Source: Candidatus Wolframiiraptor gerlachensis (GTDB taxonomy: Archaea; Thermoproteota; Nitrososphaeria_A; Caldarchaeales; Wolframiiraptoraceae). Taken from it: DNA of 64,000 nt. The stretch covers positions 85,571-149,570 of the forward strand of contig JAJPCT020000016.1 of assembly GCA_021323375.2 (NCBI GenBank), written 5' to 3'. Below, piece after piece: positions 16,341 to 24,497 of this stretch. The notes beneath the pieces were generated by a model, which was given only the letters and a program-made list of their open reading frames with translations, made no database searches and was not told where the DNA came from. The stretch's first letter is position 1. Every line of letters begins with the position of its first letter. The position numbers and the translations under genes are program-made.

Positions 16341-18158
16341 ATGGACTATTTTCCAGAAATGTTGCCGTTCTCGGTATATGTTGGAAAGCTTGAGAATGGA
16401 TTCCGAGCTATAGTTGCTCGTCATTACTTCAGGAAATGGCTTCCATTATCGGTCATAATAGGCATAGCTGCAGGATTCTCAGCAATAGCCTTCCATGAAA
16501 TGGTTAAGCATGCGACGGCCGCCCTATTGGTAGGAGTCGCGGGATATCATCCGCCAGCTCCCGTTGGAGAGGGAGAAACCTTATTTAAGTTTCCAGAAAC
16601 ACCTTATCTAATCCCGCTAATCACCTGTATCGGAGGCCTGATCAGTGGTCTTCTAGTCCACTTGTTTGTTCCAGAAGCTGAGGGTGATGGATTTGATGCT
16701 GCAATCGACGCATTTCATAATAAGAGAGGCGAGGTTAGGGCGCGGGTTCCATTCATTAAGATGTTAGCGTCAGCAATTACGCTGGGCTCGGGTGGAAGCG
16801 CCGGGAGAGAGGGGCCTATTGCGCTTACCTCGGCTGGAGTCGCATCTATTGTTGGAAAAATCTTTAAGCTTAGTGAGAAGGACAGAAGGATAGCTGTTGT
16901 GGCGGGGATTGGGTCTGGTATAGGCGCGATTTTTAAAGCACCTTTCGGAGGTGCAATCCTCGCAGCCGAGATCCTTTATCTACGCGATTTTGAAATCGAG
17001 GCTCTTGTGCCATCGTTTATAGCATCAGTAGTTGCCTATAGTATTTTCTCGATGGTCTATGGGTGGCAGCCGATCTTCGGGGGTGGAGGTCAATATATCT
17101 TCAAGGATCCCCTGAGCCTCGTATATTATGCCTTTCTAGGGGTTCTATGCGGGCTGCTAGGGATACTCTACGTAAAATCGTTCTATGGTGTGAAAAGTCT
17201 CTTCGATAGATGGAGGATCCCGAAAGTCTTCAAACCCGCGGTTGGCGGGCTTCTCCTTGGGATTATTGGGATCTGGGTTCCACATGTCCTCGGAACAGGC
17301 TATGGATGGCTTCAAAAAGTAATTTTAGGAGACTTCTCGGCTATGACGCTGAGTCTAATCATCGCAATAATATTCTTGAAGATAATTGCAACCGCCCTTA
17401 CAGTAGGCTCAGGTGGAAGCGGGGGAGTATTTGCTCCCGCTTTGGTGATAGGTGGAATGACCGGAGCTGCGACTTGGTTAATCTTCCACTCGCTAGGAGT
17501 AATTCCTGAAGCTTCTCCAGCGCCTTACGTTATCGTTGGAATGATGGCTTTCTTTGGCGGGGTTGGAAAAGTCCCGATAGCAGTTATCCTAATGGTTAGC
17601 GAGATGACTGGAACCTACAGCTTAATCGTTCCATCAATGCTCTCGACAGCGATAGCATACGTGATAACAGGAGATAACACAATTTACATTAGCCAAGTTC
17701 CGACGAGAGCTGACTCGCCCGCTCACATGACCGAGTATTCAATTCCACTTTTCATGAAGATAAGGGTTAGAGACGCCATGACTAGGAGGGTCGTAACGGT
17801 CTCTCCCGAGGATCCTGTTATGAAGGCGGCGGAGCTTATGACGAAATATGAGATTAGAGGATTACCGGTCGTGAAGGATGGGATCCTAGAAGGGATAATA
17901 ACTCTTTCAGATATCCTAAGGCTTCCAGCCGATAAGAGAGATTATGTGAAAGTTGGAGATGTGATGTCAAAAGATGTCATCGTGACCTATCCTAATGAAT
18001 CCCTCTTAGAGGCATTTGAGAAAATGATTCATTATCAGGTCGGCAGGCTTCCGGTAGTTGAGTCCCCGAAGTCTAGAAAGCTTATCGGGATAATCACGAG
18101 AGGCGATATTGGAAGAGTCTACGAGCTTAGAATGAGAGAGGTTGTGGCTGAGAGATAA
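16341..18158 (+). CDS. CLC-family chloride channel/antiporter with C-terminal CBS pair
   Basis: The 605-residue protein has the CLC selectivity motifs: GSGGSAGREGPI (149-160, with the gating Glu at about 157), a second GSGGSGGVFAPALVIGGM, and the intervening helices. The C-terminal 130 residues form two CBS domains (VRDAMTRRVVTVSPEDPV, IRGLPVVKDGILEGIITLSD, VGDVMSKDVIVTYPNESLL, VGRLPVVE) that probably bind adenine nucleotides and regulate transport. The retained gating glutamate allows either channel or H+/Cl- exchange. It is monocistronic, divergent from the suf operon. Confidence 0.92.
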   Translation: MDYFPEMLPFSVYVGKLENGFRAIVARHYFRKWLPLSVIIGIAAGFSAIAFHEMVKHATAALLVGVAGYHPPAPVGEGETLFKFPETPYLIPLITCIGGLISGLLVHLFVPEAEGDGFDAAIDAFHNKRGEVRARVPFIKMLASAITLGSGGSAGREGPIALTSAGVASIVGKIFKLSEKDRRIAVVAGIGSGIGAIFKAPFGGAILAAEILYLRDFEIEALVPSFIASVVAYSIFSMVYGWQPIFGGGGQYIFKDPLSLVYYAFLGVLCGLLGILYVKSFYGVKSLFDRWRIPKVFKPAVGGLLLGIIGIWVPHVLGTGYGWLQKVILGDFSAMTLSLIIAIIFLKIIATALTVGSGGSGGVFAPALVIGGMTGAATWLIFHSLGVIPEASPAPYVIVGMMAFFGGVGKVPIAVILMVSEMTGTYSLIVPSMLSTAIAYVITGDNTIYISQVPTRADSPAHMTEYSIPLFMKIRVRDAMTRRVVTVSPEDPVMKAAELMTKYEIRGLPVVKDGILEGIITLSDILRLPADKRDYVKVGDVMSKDVIVTYPNESLLEAFEKMIHYQVGRLPVVESPKSRKLIGIITRGDIGRVYELRMREVVAER

Positions 18159-18203
18159 TACCGTATCACCTATATATCATCGCTAGGTGTAAGTAATTGG
18201 AGA

Positions 18204-19508
18204 ATGAGCTTGAGAGATTTTCTCGAGGTCTTGGATAATGAAGGTCTTCTTGTCCATGTTAGGAGGCCTGTTTCAACGAGATATGAGGCTGCCGCGATAA
18301 TGAAGAAGCTCGATCCGAAGCCTGTATTATTCCATGAGGTGCGTGAGGCCCCGGACTTCAAGCTTCTCGGAAATCTCTGCGCCGATAGGAGGATCCTAGC
18401 AAGGGCTCTAGGAGTCTCGGAACAGAATCTGCTAAAGAGAATTGTTGAGGCGATGAAGCATCCTGGAAAGGGTGAGATCGTAGAGGATCCACCATGTCAG
18501 GAGGTCATGATAGATGACCCGGATCTTAGGAGGCTTCCCTTCCTCGTTTTCGGGGAGAGGGATGGCGGACCATACATGACTGCCGGGATAGTAATTGCCC
18601 GGGATCCAGAGCTGGGGCATAATGCGAGCTATCATAGGCTCATGCTCTTGGATGAGAGGAGGGTTGCTGTGAGGATCCTGCCAAGGCACCTCGACGAGTT
18701 CATCAGGAGGGGTGTTAAGAGGGTTGCGATAGCCGTGGGCAATCATCCAGCATTCATGCTGTCGGCAGCCGTTACTTGGAGGCTGGGCGTCAGCGAGCTC
18801 GATATAGCCGCCGCGCTCGCCCCGATAAGATATGCCAAGGCCGTGACGAGCGATATCCTCGTCCCAGCCGACTGCGAGCTCGTCTTGGAGGGGAGGATAA
18901 CGGATGAGAGGGCCGATGAGGGGCCATTCATCGACATAACAGGGACATATGATATTGTGAGGAAGGAGAGGGTTATCGAGATTGATTGCATCACCATGCG
19001 GAGGAGCCCGATATTCCAGCAGATACTCCCAGCTGGCAGCGAGCATAGGAACTTGATGGGGATGCCGAGGGAGGCGGCGATATACGCTGAGGCATCAAAG
19101 GTCTGCGATGTTGTTGATGTGAGGCTTACGCCGGGCGGCTGCAACTGGCTCCACTGCGCGATAAGCATTAGGAAGAGGAGCGATGATGATCCGAAAAGGG
19201 TTATCGAGGCCGCGCTAAGAGCCCATCAAAGCCTCAAGCACGTCATAGTTGTTGATGATGATATAGATCTCTCGAACCCATATGACTTGGAGTGGGCGAT
19301 AGCGACGAGGGTCCAGCTGGATAGGGATCTTGTGCTTAGGCCGAATGAGCTTGGATCATCCCTCGACCCGTCAGCCGATCAGGTTACTAGGAGGACTTGT
19401 AAGGCTGGCTTGGATGCTACGATCCCGCTCACAGCCGATAGGAGTAAGTTCATTAGGGCCAAGATACCGGGTGAGGATGAGGTTAGGATAGAGGATTACG
19501 TGAAGTGA
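18204..19508 (+). CDS. UbiD-family decarboxylase, probable anhydromevalonate phosphate decarboxylase
   Basis: The 434-residue UbiD-like enzyme carries DGGPYMTAGIVIARDPELGH and NASYHRLMLLDERRVAVRI, the metal/prenyl-FMN binding area, and DEGPFIDITGTYD with the catalytic acid. It is followed after 6 bp by both subunits of the AcnX-type phosphomevalonate dehydratase. In the archaeal mevalonate pathway characterised in Aeropyrum pernix, the dehydratase makes trans-anhydromevalonate 5-phosphate and a UbiD-type enzyme decarboxylates it to isopentenyl phosphate. The clustering therefore supports this role rather than ubiquinone synthesis. The start follows GGAG at good spacing. Confidence 0.85.
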   Translation: MSLRDFLEVLDNEGLLVHVRRPVSTRYEAAAIMKKLDPKPVLFHEVREAPDFKLLGNLCADRRILARALGVSEQNLLKRIVEAMKHPGKGEIVEDPPCQEVMIDDPDLRRLPFLVFGERDGGPYMTAGIVIARDPELGHNASYHRLMLLDERRVAVRILPRHLDEFIRRGVKRVAIAVGNHPAFMLSAAVTWRLGVSELDIAAALAPIRYAKAVTSDILVPADCELVLEGRITDERADEGPFIDITGTYDIVRKERVIEIDCITMRRSPIFQQILPAGSEHRNLMGMPREAAIYAEASKVCDVVDVRLTPGGCNWLHCAISIRKRSDDDPKRVIEAALRAHQSLKHVIVVDDDIDLSNPYDLEWAIATRVQLDRDLVLRPNELGSSLDPSADQVTRRTCKAGLDATIPLTADRSKFIRAKIPGEDEVRIEDYVK

Positions 19509-19514
19509 GCCCGG

Positions 19515-20702
19515 ATGTATCTGACGAGCCTTGAGGAGAGGATGCTCGCGGGCGAGTATGGCTATGCGGCCCAGAAGGCCATGGAGATACTCGTTGCTCT
19601 GGGGAAGATCTATGACGCGGAGAGGATGATAGAGATAAGGAGCGCGCAGATCTCCGGCGTCTCCTACAGCAATCTCGGAGAGGAGGGGCTCGAGTTCCTC
19701 CTCAAGCTCGCTGAGGATGGGCGCGTCAGGGTTCCTACGACCCTGAACCCCTGCGGGATGGACTTGGAGGAGTGGCGTGAGATGAGCGTCCCCGAGGATT
19801 TCGCGGAGAAGCAGCTGAGGGTTATCGAGGCCTATCAGAGGCTCGGCGTCGAGCCCACGCTCACCTGCACACCCTATCTAGCTGGCAACATGCCGGGGTT
19901 TGGGGATCATGTCGCGTGGAGTGAGAGCTCAGCCGTGATCTACGTCAACTCGGTCATTGGTGCGAGGACTAATCGTGAGGGCGGGCCGAGCGCCCTAGCA
20001 GCCGCAATTGCCGGCAGGACGCCGCTATATGGCCTCCACCTAGATGAGGCTAGGAGGCCAACAATAATTGTGAGGGCGCCGAGGATAAGCGGAGAGCTTG
20101 ACGCCTCAGCCCTCGGCTACCATGTCGGCAGGATAATCATGAGCGGCGTGCCGCTATTTACTGGTCTTGGAGCGGTCTCACGGGATCAGCTAAAGGCCCT
20201 CGGAGCAGGCCTCGCATCATCGGGTGGAATAGCGCTCTTCCATGTCGAGGGCATCACGCCGGAGGCGCACATGTATTCTAGAGAACATGTTGAGGACGTG
20301 ATCGAGGTAACGGAGAGCGATCTGCGGGATGAGGTTGAGATGCTTGACGAGGGATTTGATGACCCCGACCTGATATTCATCGGCTGCCCACACGCATCCA
20401 TCGAGGAGTTGACGGAGGTATACCTACTTCTCGGTGGCAGGAGGGTCTCGAGGAGATTCTGGATCTTCGCCTCCAAGACTGTAAGGGCTCAGGCCGAGAG
20501 GATAGGGCTGCTGGCGAAGCTCGAGGCGCTCGGCGTCAGAGTCTACTGCGATACATGCCCGATCGTGGCGCCGCTTAAGAGGCTAGGATTCAAGAATGTG
20601 CTCACAAATTCCATGAAGGCAGCATACTATTTGAGAAATCTTCATGATGTTAGGGTTCGGCTTAAGCCTCTTCAAGGGCTCGTGGAGGATGCTGTGAGAT
20701 GA
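19515..20702 (+). CDS. Phosphomevalonate dehydratase large subunit (AcnX type)
   Basis: The 395-residue protein is an aconitase-X (DUF521) large subunit: MYLTSLEERMLAGEYGYAAQ, RVPTTLNPCGMDLEEW, PTLTCTPYLAGNMPGFGDHV, AWSESSAVIYVNSVIGARTN, NREGGPSALAAAIAGRTP and C-terminal VYCDTCPIVAPL. The Cys residues in TLNPCGMD, LTCTPY and DTCPIV are candidate cluster ligands. It dehydrates (R)-5-phosphomevalonate together with the small subunit. The pair overlaps by 4 nt, and the UbiD partner is directly upstream, so the whole modified branch is one operon. Confidence 0.9.
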   Translation: MYLTSLEERMLAGEYGYAAQKAMEILVALGKIYDAERMIEIRSAQISGVSYSNLGEEGLEFLLKLAEDGRVRVPTTLNPCGMDLEEWREMSVPEDFAEKQLRVIEAYQRLGVEPTLTCTPYLAGNMPGFGDHVAWSESSAVIYVNSVIGARTNREGGPSALAAAIAGRTPLYGLHLDEARRPTIIVRAPRISGELDASALGYHVGRIIMSGVPLFTGLGAVSRDQLKALGAGLASSGGIALFHVEGITPEAHMYSREHVEDVIEVTESDLRDEVEMLDEGFDDPDLIFIGCPHASIEELTEVYLLLGGRRVSRRFWIFASKTVRAQAERIGLLAKLEALGVRVYCDTCPIVAPLKRLGFKNVLTNSMKAAYYLRNLHDVRVRLKPLQGLVEDAVR

Positions 20703-21106
20703 AACTTCTCTTAGAGGGTAGGGTGATATGGGAGGGGCATGTTGAGGGAGAGGCGCTCGCAACGCGGCAGCCAATAAGCTTCTACGGTGGAGTTGATCCG
20801 GAGACTGGGAGGATAATCGAGAAGGGGCATGAGCTCGAGGGAGTATCAATCAGCGACAAGATACTCGTATTCCCATATGGTAAGGGCTCGACCGTCGGCT
20901 CATATATTCTTCTCAGGTTGAAGAAGCGCGGCCTAGCGCCAAGAGCGATAATAAACCAGAAGTGTGAGCCCATAATAGCTGTCGGGGTGATAATAGCGGA
21001 AATACCATGTGTTGACTTGATAGATGTTGGCAGGATTTCGACGGGGGATATTTTGAGGATTGATGGGCCGAGGGTTGAGATCTGGAAGAGGATGCCCAAG
21101 CCCTAA
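20699..21106 (+). CDS. Phosphomevalonate dehydratase small subunit (DUF126)
   Basis: The 135-residue swivel-domain protein has GEALATRQPISFYGGVDPETG at the N-terminus and VFPYGKGSTVGSYILLRLK, the DUF126 hallmark, then INQKCEPIIAVGVIIAEIP. It completes the AcnX heterodimer of the archaeal mevalonate pathway. Its ATG overlaps the large-subunit stop as ATGA. It converges on the 21103-21573 gene with stop codons overlapping by 4 bp. Confidence 0.9.
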   Translation: MKLLLEGRVIWEGHVEGEALATRQPISFYGGVDPETGRIIEKGHELEGVSISDKILVFPYGKGSTVGSYILLRLKKRGLAPRAIINQKCEPIIAVGVIIAEIPCVDLIDVGRISTGDILRIDGPRVEIWKRMPKP

Positions 21107-21573
21107 AGCTCGATGAACCCCTCCCAGAGCTTCTCAGCCGGCATATCCTCATACTCGACCCCATAGAGCTCGATCTTATATCGCCCCGGCTCAAGATCAG
21201 CTATCTTGATTGTGATCTCGTATTCGCAGATACATCTGCACATCTCGCCGATATTCTTCTCAACGATCTTAAGCAGTATATGGTCTCCGCGATGCTCCAC
21301 GGGCTCGAGGCTAATCACTATATCGGCGCAGCAGACATAACTTAGATGATGGATCAGGTTTATCGAGGAGGGACCTGTTGTGAGCTCAATCCTGCTTGTT
21401 GAGCCGTATCCGCGCGTAAGGCCATCATAGCTCATGCTGGAGCAGCCGCCCACACTATATGTCAGGGCGGGCTTCCCGGCCGGGGGTTTCCCAGTAGGGT
21501 AGAATGCCATGAAGAGTCCCGCGGTAAAGGCGATCACGAGGACGATAATAGCGATGTAGGTCAGCTTTCCCAC
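21103..21573 (-). CDS. Membrane-anchored extracellular protein, unknown function
   Basis: The 156-residue product begins with a transmembrane anchor or signal sequence (YIAIIVLVIAFTAGLFMAFY), followed by an extracellular beta-rich domain with Cys pairs (VGGCSSMSY, YVCCADIVISLE, GEMCRCICEYEITIKI) and GRYKIELYGVEYED. The even number of cysteines suggests disulphides, common in secreted proteins of hyperthermophiles. No function is recognised; it could be a secreted inhibitor or adhesin domain. It appears to be monocistronic. Confidence 0.6.
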   Translation of the reverse strand: MGKLTYIAIIVLVIAFTAGLFMAFYPTGKPPAGKPALTYSVGGCSSMSYDGLTRGYGSTSRIELTTGPSSINLIHHLSYVCCADIVISLEPVEHRGDHILLKIVEKNIGEMCRCICEYEITIKIADLEPGRYKIELYGVEYEDMPAEKLWEGFIEL

Positions 21574-21700
21574 TTCAGCACCTCGCCAATTATCATGAAT
21601 TACGGTTAATCAGGCTTTCGGCCAAGGGGCGTTATGGCTAAATTCAGCCTCGCGGCGCAACATCTGGAGATATTTCATCCCACTCTTAGGGGGTGTGCTT

Positions 21701-21946
21701 ATGAGCCTGCCGATCCCAGTGGTTAGGAGGAAGCTTAGGGATGGCAGGATTATCGAGAGGGAGGGTAGGGGCTTTAGCTTGAATGAGCTCAGGGAGGCGG
21801 GCATAACAATTGATCAGGCGAAGAGGCTTGGGATCTACATCGATAAGAGGCGGAGGAGTTGTAGGAAGGAGAATGTCGAGGCGTTAAAGATACTTTTGAG
21901 AGCTTTGAGTGAGGCTGTGGGGACGGGCTCCGGGAAGAGCTCGTGA
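21701..21946 (+). CDS. Ribosomal protein eL13 (L13e) homologue
   Basis: The short product (81 residues from the ATG at 21701) has IPVVRRKLRDGRIIEREGRGF followed by SLNELREAGITIDQAKRLGI and YIDKRRRSCRKENVEALKIL. This matches L13e, where the same G-F-S-x-x-E-L-x-x-A-G and D-x-R-R-x-x-x-x-x-E-N-V blocks occur. Among archaea, L13e is restricted to some lineages such as Thermoprotei and Korarchaeota, which helps place the host. A GTG two codons upstream is an alternative start. The gene stands alone. Confidence 0.8.
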   Translation: MSLPIPVVRRKLRDGRIIEREGRGFSLNELREAGITIDQAKRLGIYIDKRRRSCRKENVEALKILLRALSEAVGTGSGKSS

Positions 21947-21951
21947 ACAGG

Positions 21952-22545
21952 TTAGAGTTCCTCTGCCTTCGACTCCAGCACTTTGAAGAGATCTGCTTTC
22001 GTCACAATGCCGGTTATCCTGCCATCCTTCTGGAGGAGTATCGCTGGATACTCTTGGAGGAGCTGCCTGACGATATTTAGTGATGCCTCTTCGGGTATTA
22101 TCGGGAAGACCTCATCCATAACCTCGCTTACAGGCATATCCGTGGACTTCACCTTCTCGAGCTTTCTCATGATTGTTGACTCTGAGATGCTTCCAACCGG
22201 GTTTCCATTCCTGAGAACCGGTAGCTGCGATATCCCATACATTCTCATCAGGCTTATCGCCTTGCTTAGTGGATCGGATGCCTCAACGCAGATGACATCC
22301 CTAGTGCAGATGTCTCTGGCCAAGAGCTTTGCACCCCTTTCAGCCCTAGCCATCTCAAGGGCCTGTAGGATGCGCCTAACAGCCTCATAGGAGGGGTTGA
22401 TCCGGCCACGTTCTATCTTCGAGATCAGGGACTGGCTTAGCCCCGACATCTTCGCAAGCTCCCTCTGTGTAAGGCCCAGCCTCTTTCTAAGCTTCGCGAG
22501 GGACTCAAGATCCCAGAGGTTTTCCAAGAAGATTATGGCACCCAT
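21952..22545 (-). CDS. HTH (XRE)-CBS pair transcriptional regulator
   Basis: Residues about 14-68 form an XRE/Cro helix-turn-helix (LRKRLGLTQRELAKMSGLSQ, then SLISKIERGRINPSYEAVRR). They are followed by two CBS motifs (RDICTRDVICVEASDPLSKA, GISQLPVLRNGNPVGSIS; VSEVMDEVFPIIPEEAS, ITGIVTKADLFKVLES). CBS pairs commonly bind adenosyl ligands such as AMP or S-adenosylmethionine. The gene is divergent from the Cys/Met PLP enzyme with only about 30 bp between starts, so it probably controls sulfur amino-acid metabolism; S-adenosylmethionine sensing is a reasonable inference. Confidence 0.85.
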   Translation of the reverse strand: MGAIIFLENLWDLESLAKLRKRLGLTQRELAKMSGLSQSLISKIERGRINPSYEAVRRILQALEMARAERGAKLLARDICTRDVICVEASDPLSKAISLMRMYGISQLPVLRNGNPVGSISESTIMRKLEKVKSTDMPVSEVMDEVFPIIPEEASLNIVRQLLQEYPAILLQKDGRITGIVTKADLFKVLESKAEEL

Positions 22546-22578
22546 GATTCCTATAGGAATATCTGATTATAAATGTTT

Positions 22579-23778
22579 ATGAGCAACAGATTACGGGCAG
22601 AGGTGATGCGGAAGCCGTCCACCGAGGCTATTCACGGGCATGGCTATCGGGATCGGGAGAGGGGGGTATTTAAGGTCCCCATCTACCAGACAGCCATCTA
22701 CGAATATCCCGACTCAATTACTGGAACACCTAGGCTTAGTGATCGGGGCCTGGATCTCAAGTATAGTAGGGAGGAGAATTACACGGTTAGGTCTCTTGAG
22801 AGAATTCTGGCTAGGCTTGAGAGAGGTGTTGACTGTCTCGCCTTCGGGAGCGGGATGGCCGCGATAGCCGCCGCATATCTCTCGAGGCTCAGCGCCGGGT
22901 CAAAGCTCCTAGTCCCCCTAGAGTGCTATGGGACCACTCAGGAGCTTGCTCAAAACCTCTCGAAGTTCGGCATCACATGTGTTCTCGCTAGATCGGATAC
23001 AGGCGAGTTTCTTGAGAGGCTTGAGGATGGCATTTCGCTCGCCCTCGTCGAGACCATCACGAACCCGATGATCAGGGTTATTGATGTTAGGGAGATTGCG
23101 AGGAGATGTAGGGAGCTGGGGATACCTCTTATCGTCGATAACACGTTCTCCACGCCAATACTCTATAACCCTCTCGAGGATGGTGCTTGGATAACGATCC
23201 ACAGCTTGACGAAGTATATTGCCGGGCATAATGATGTGGTGGGTGGCGCGATAATAGTTGGGAGTGAGGAGGATGCGAAGACCTTCTGGAACTGGAGGAG
23301 GAAGCTTGGATCGATCATGAGCCCGTTCGACGCCTTTCTCACGATCCGGGGCGTGGCAACCCTCGAGGCGAGATTTGAGAAGCAGTCAAGGAGCGCCATG
23401 GAGATAGCCGAGTTCTTGGAGGATCACCCGAAGGTCTTGGAGGTTTATTATCCTGGGCTCTCAAGCAACCCGTACAAGGGCGTTGCTGATAGGCTCTTCA
23501 AGCGTCGGCTCTATGGCGGTGTCCTAAGCTTTAAGGTTAAGGGAGGCCAGAGAGAGGCCATAGAAGTTCTCAAGAGCACGGAGATTATCAAACCGACGCC
23601 GAGCCTAGGCGGTGTCGAGAGCCTCTTAACATACCCAATATGGACTGCCGCTAAGAACATGAGTAAGGAGCAGTTGGAAATACTCGGGATAGGCGAGAAC
23701 CTCCTCAGACTATCAGTCGGCCTCGAGGACATAGAGGACCTGAAAGAAGACCTGGATAGAGCTCTCTCTAGAATCTAG
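22579..23778 (+). CDS. Cys/Met metabolism PLP enzyme (cystathionine gamma-synthase/lyase type)
   Basis: The 400-residue fold-type I PLP enzyme has KVPIYQTAIYEYPD, AFGSGMAAIAAAYLSRLSAG (PLP phosphate site), ETITNPMIRVIDVREIAR, LIVDNTFSTPILYNPLEDGA and the PLP lysine in IHSLTKYIAGHNDVVGG, ending with NLLRLSVGLEDIEDLKEDL. The family includes cystathionine gamma-synthase, gamma-lyase and O-acetylhomoserine sulfhydrylase; substrate choice cannot be read reliably here. The divergent HTH-CBS regulator supports a sulfur amino-acid role. An upstream start at 22573 adds two residues. Confidence 0.9.
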   Translation: MSNRLRAEVMRKPSTEAIHGHGYRDRERGVFKVPIYQTAIYEYPDSITGTPRLSDRGLDLKYSREENYTVRSLERILARLERGVDCLAFGSGMAAIAAAYLSRLSAGSKLLVPLECYGTTQELAQNLSKFGITCVLARSDTGEFLERLEDGISLALVETITNPMIRVIDVREIARRCRELGIPLIVDNTFSTPILYNPLEDGAWITIHSLTKYIAGHNDVVGGAIIVGSEEDAKTFWNWRRKLGSIMSPFDAFLTIRGVATLEARFEKQSRSAMEIAEFLEDHPKVLEVYYPGLSSNPYKGVADRLFKRRLYGGVLSFKVKGGQREAIEVLKSTEIIKPTPSLGGVESLLTYPIWTAAKNMSKEQLEILGIGENLLRLSVGLEDIEDLKEDLDRALSRI

Positions 23779-24224
23779 GCTTCATGGAGCTATACCCGCA
23801 TGAGACCCCGGGTATGATCCCCGCCTACAACCGGACCTGAGGTTAAAACCTGATCTGGAGCATATTTGAGCGGCGGGGGATGGAAGCCGTCCTGAGACAT
23901 TATATACCTTACTGCAAACCTAACACTCATTTCAACAATCCTTCCTTTACCCATTTAGCTTTTCTTGCGAGACCATTTAAAGCAATGGCCTCATATAGTT
24001 CAATATTCCCTCGATAACCCTTTCAACACCATACTTCTCTAATTCACTCCACCGAATGACTATCCAAGTGACTATCCAAGCTTACATTCTAGAATCCTCA
24101 GGACATCTATGCTCATTAAGCCCATCCCCAGAATCGTTTTCTACATCCTTCGCTTATTAGCATATAATTTAATTTCTCTCTATAAGAAGCTAATTCCAAG
24201 TAAGGCCCTCGCCGAGCCGGCTTT
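23779..24224 (+). other. 446-bp gap with a fragment of the zinc-knuckle gene family
   Basis: No intact gene is visible. Around 24089-24165, on the minus strand, the 3' end of the small zinc-protein family is present (EGCRKRFWGWA before a stop), with the flanking sequence CTAGAATCCTCAGGACAT identical to the second copy at 30784. Near 24049-24078 the nonamer GACTATCCAA is repeated in tandem at 13-bp spacing. The stretch near 23800-23900 has several short GC-rich inverted repeats (for example ACCCG...CGGGT) that I cannot assign. Confidence 0.4.
24089..24165 (-). repeat. Fragment of a repeated zinc-knuckle gene (copy 3)
   Basis: CTAGAATCCTCAGGACAT and CCCAGAATCG-TTTT-CTACA are shared with 30784-30850. 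The encoded tail, CRKRFWGW, matches CRKRFWEVG of the intact copy at 1039-1251. The rest of the gene is missing, so this is a remnant. Confidence 0.5.
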
Positions 24225-24479
24225 TCACACTTCGACATTAAACTCTATGGGCTCGCCGGTCTCCGGGCTAAGCCTCATCGCGACTTTGACGAGCCTCCTC
24301 CGCCCATCCCTGATCCGCAGATCTAGCCTGACATTCCATAGGCCGCCATGGGTGCTCGGCTCGAGCGCTATCGAGTCCACCCAATATTTCTCGATCTTGG
24401 CTCCAAGCCTCTTCTCGGCCTCGCTTAGCGCCAGCCTTTCTGCCTCCTCCCAAGAGGATATCCTCATACCCGCCCACAT
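24225..24479 (-). CDS. Small protein downstream of the ABC permease (PepSY-like)
   Basis: The 84-residue product has WEEAERLALSEAEKRLGAKI, a helix, followed by GGLWNVRLDLRIRDGRRRLV and VAMRLSPETGEPIEFNVEV. The helix-plus-strands pattern with a W-x-V hairpin and x-x-x-E-T-G-E turn resembles PepSY-type modules. It follows the FtsX-like permease by 18 bp on the same strand, so it is probably the last gene of that operon. Its role there is unknown. Confidence 0.5.
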   Translation of the reverse strand: MWAGMRISSWEEAERLALSEAEKRLGAKIEKYWVDSIALEPSTHGGLWNVRLDLRIRDGRRRLVKVAMRLSPETGEPIEFNVEV

Positions 24480-24497
24480 CCTCTTTTCTTGGATGGA

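Noticed and set aside
23800..23920. Possible IS605-type end or guide-RNA region
   Set aside because: Some short GC-rich inverted repeats are present, but there is no TnpA or TnpB gene or clear element boundary, so the call cannot be supported.
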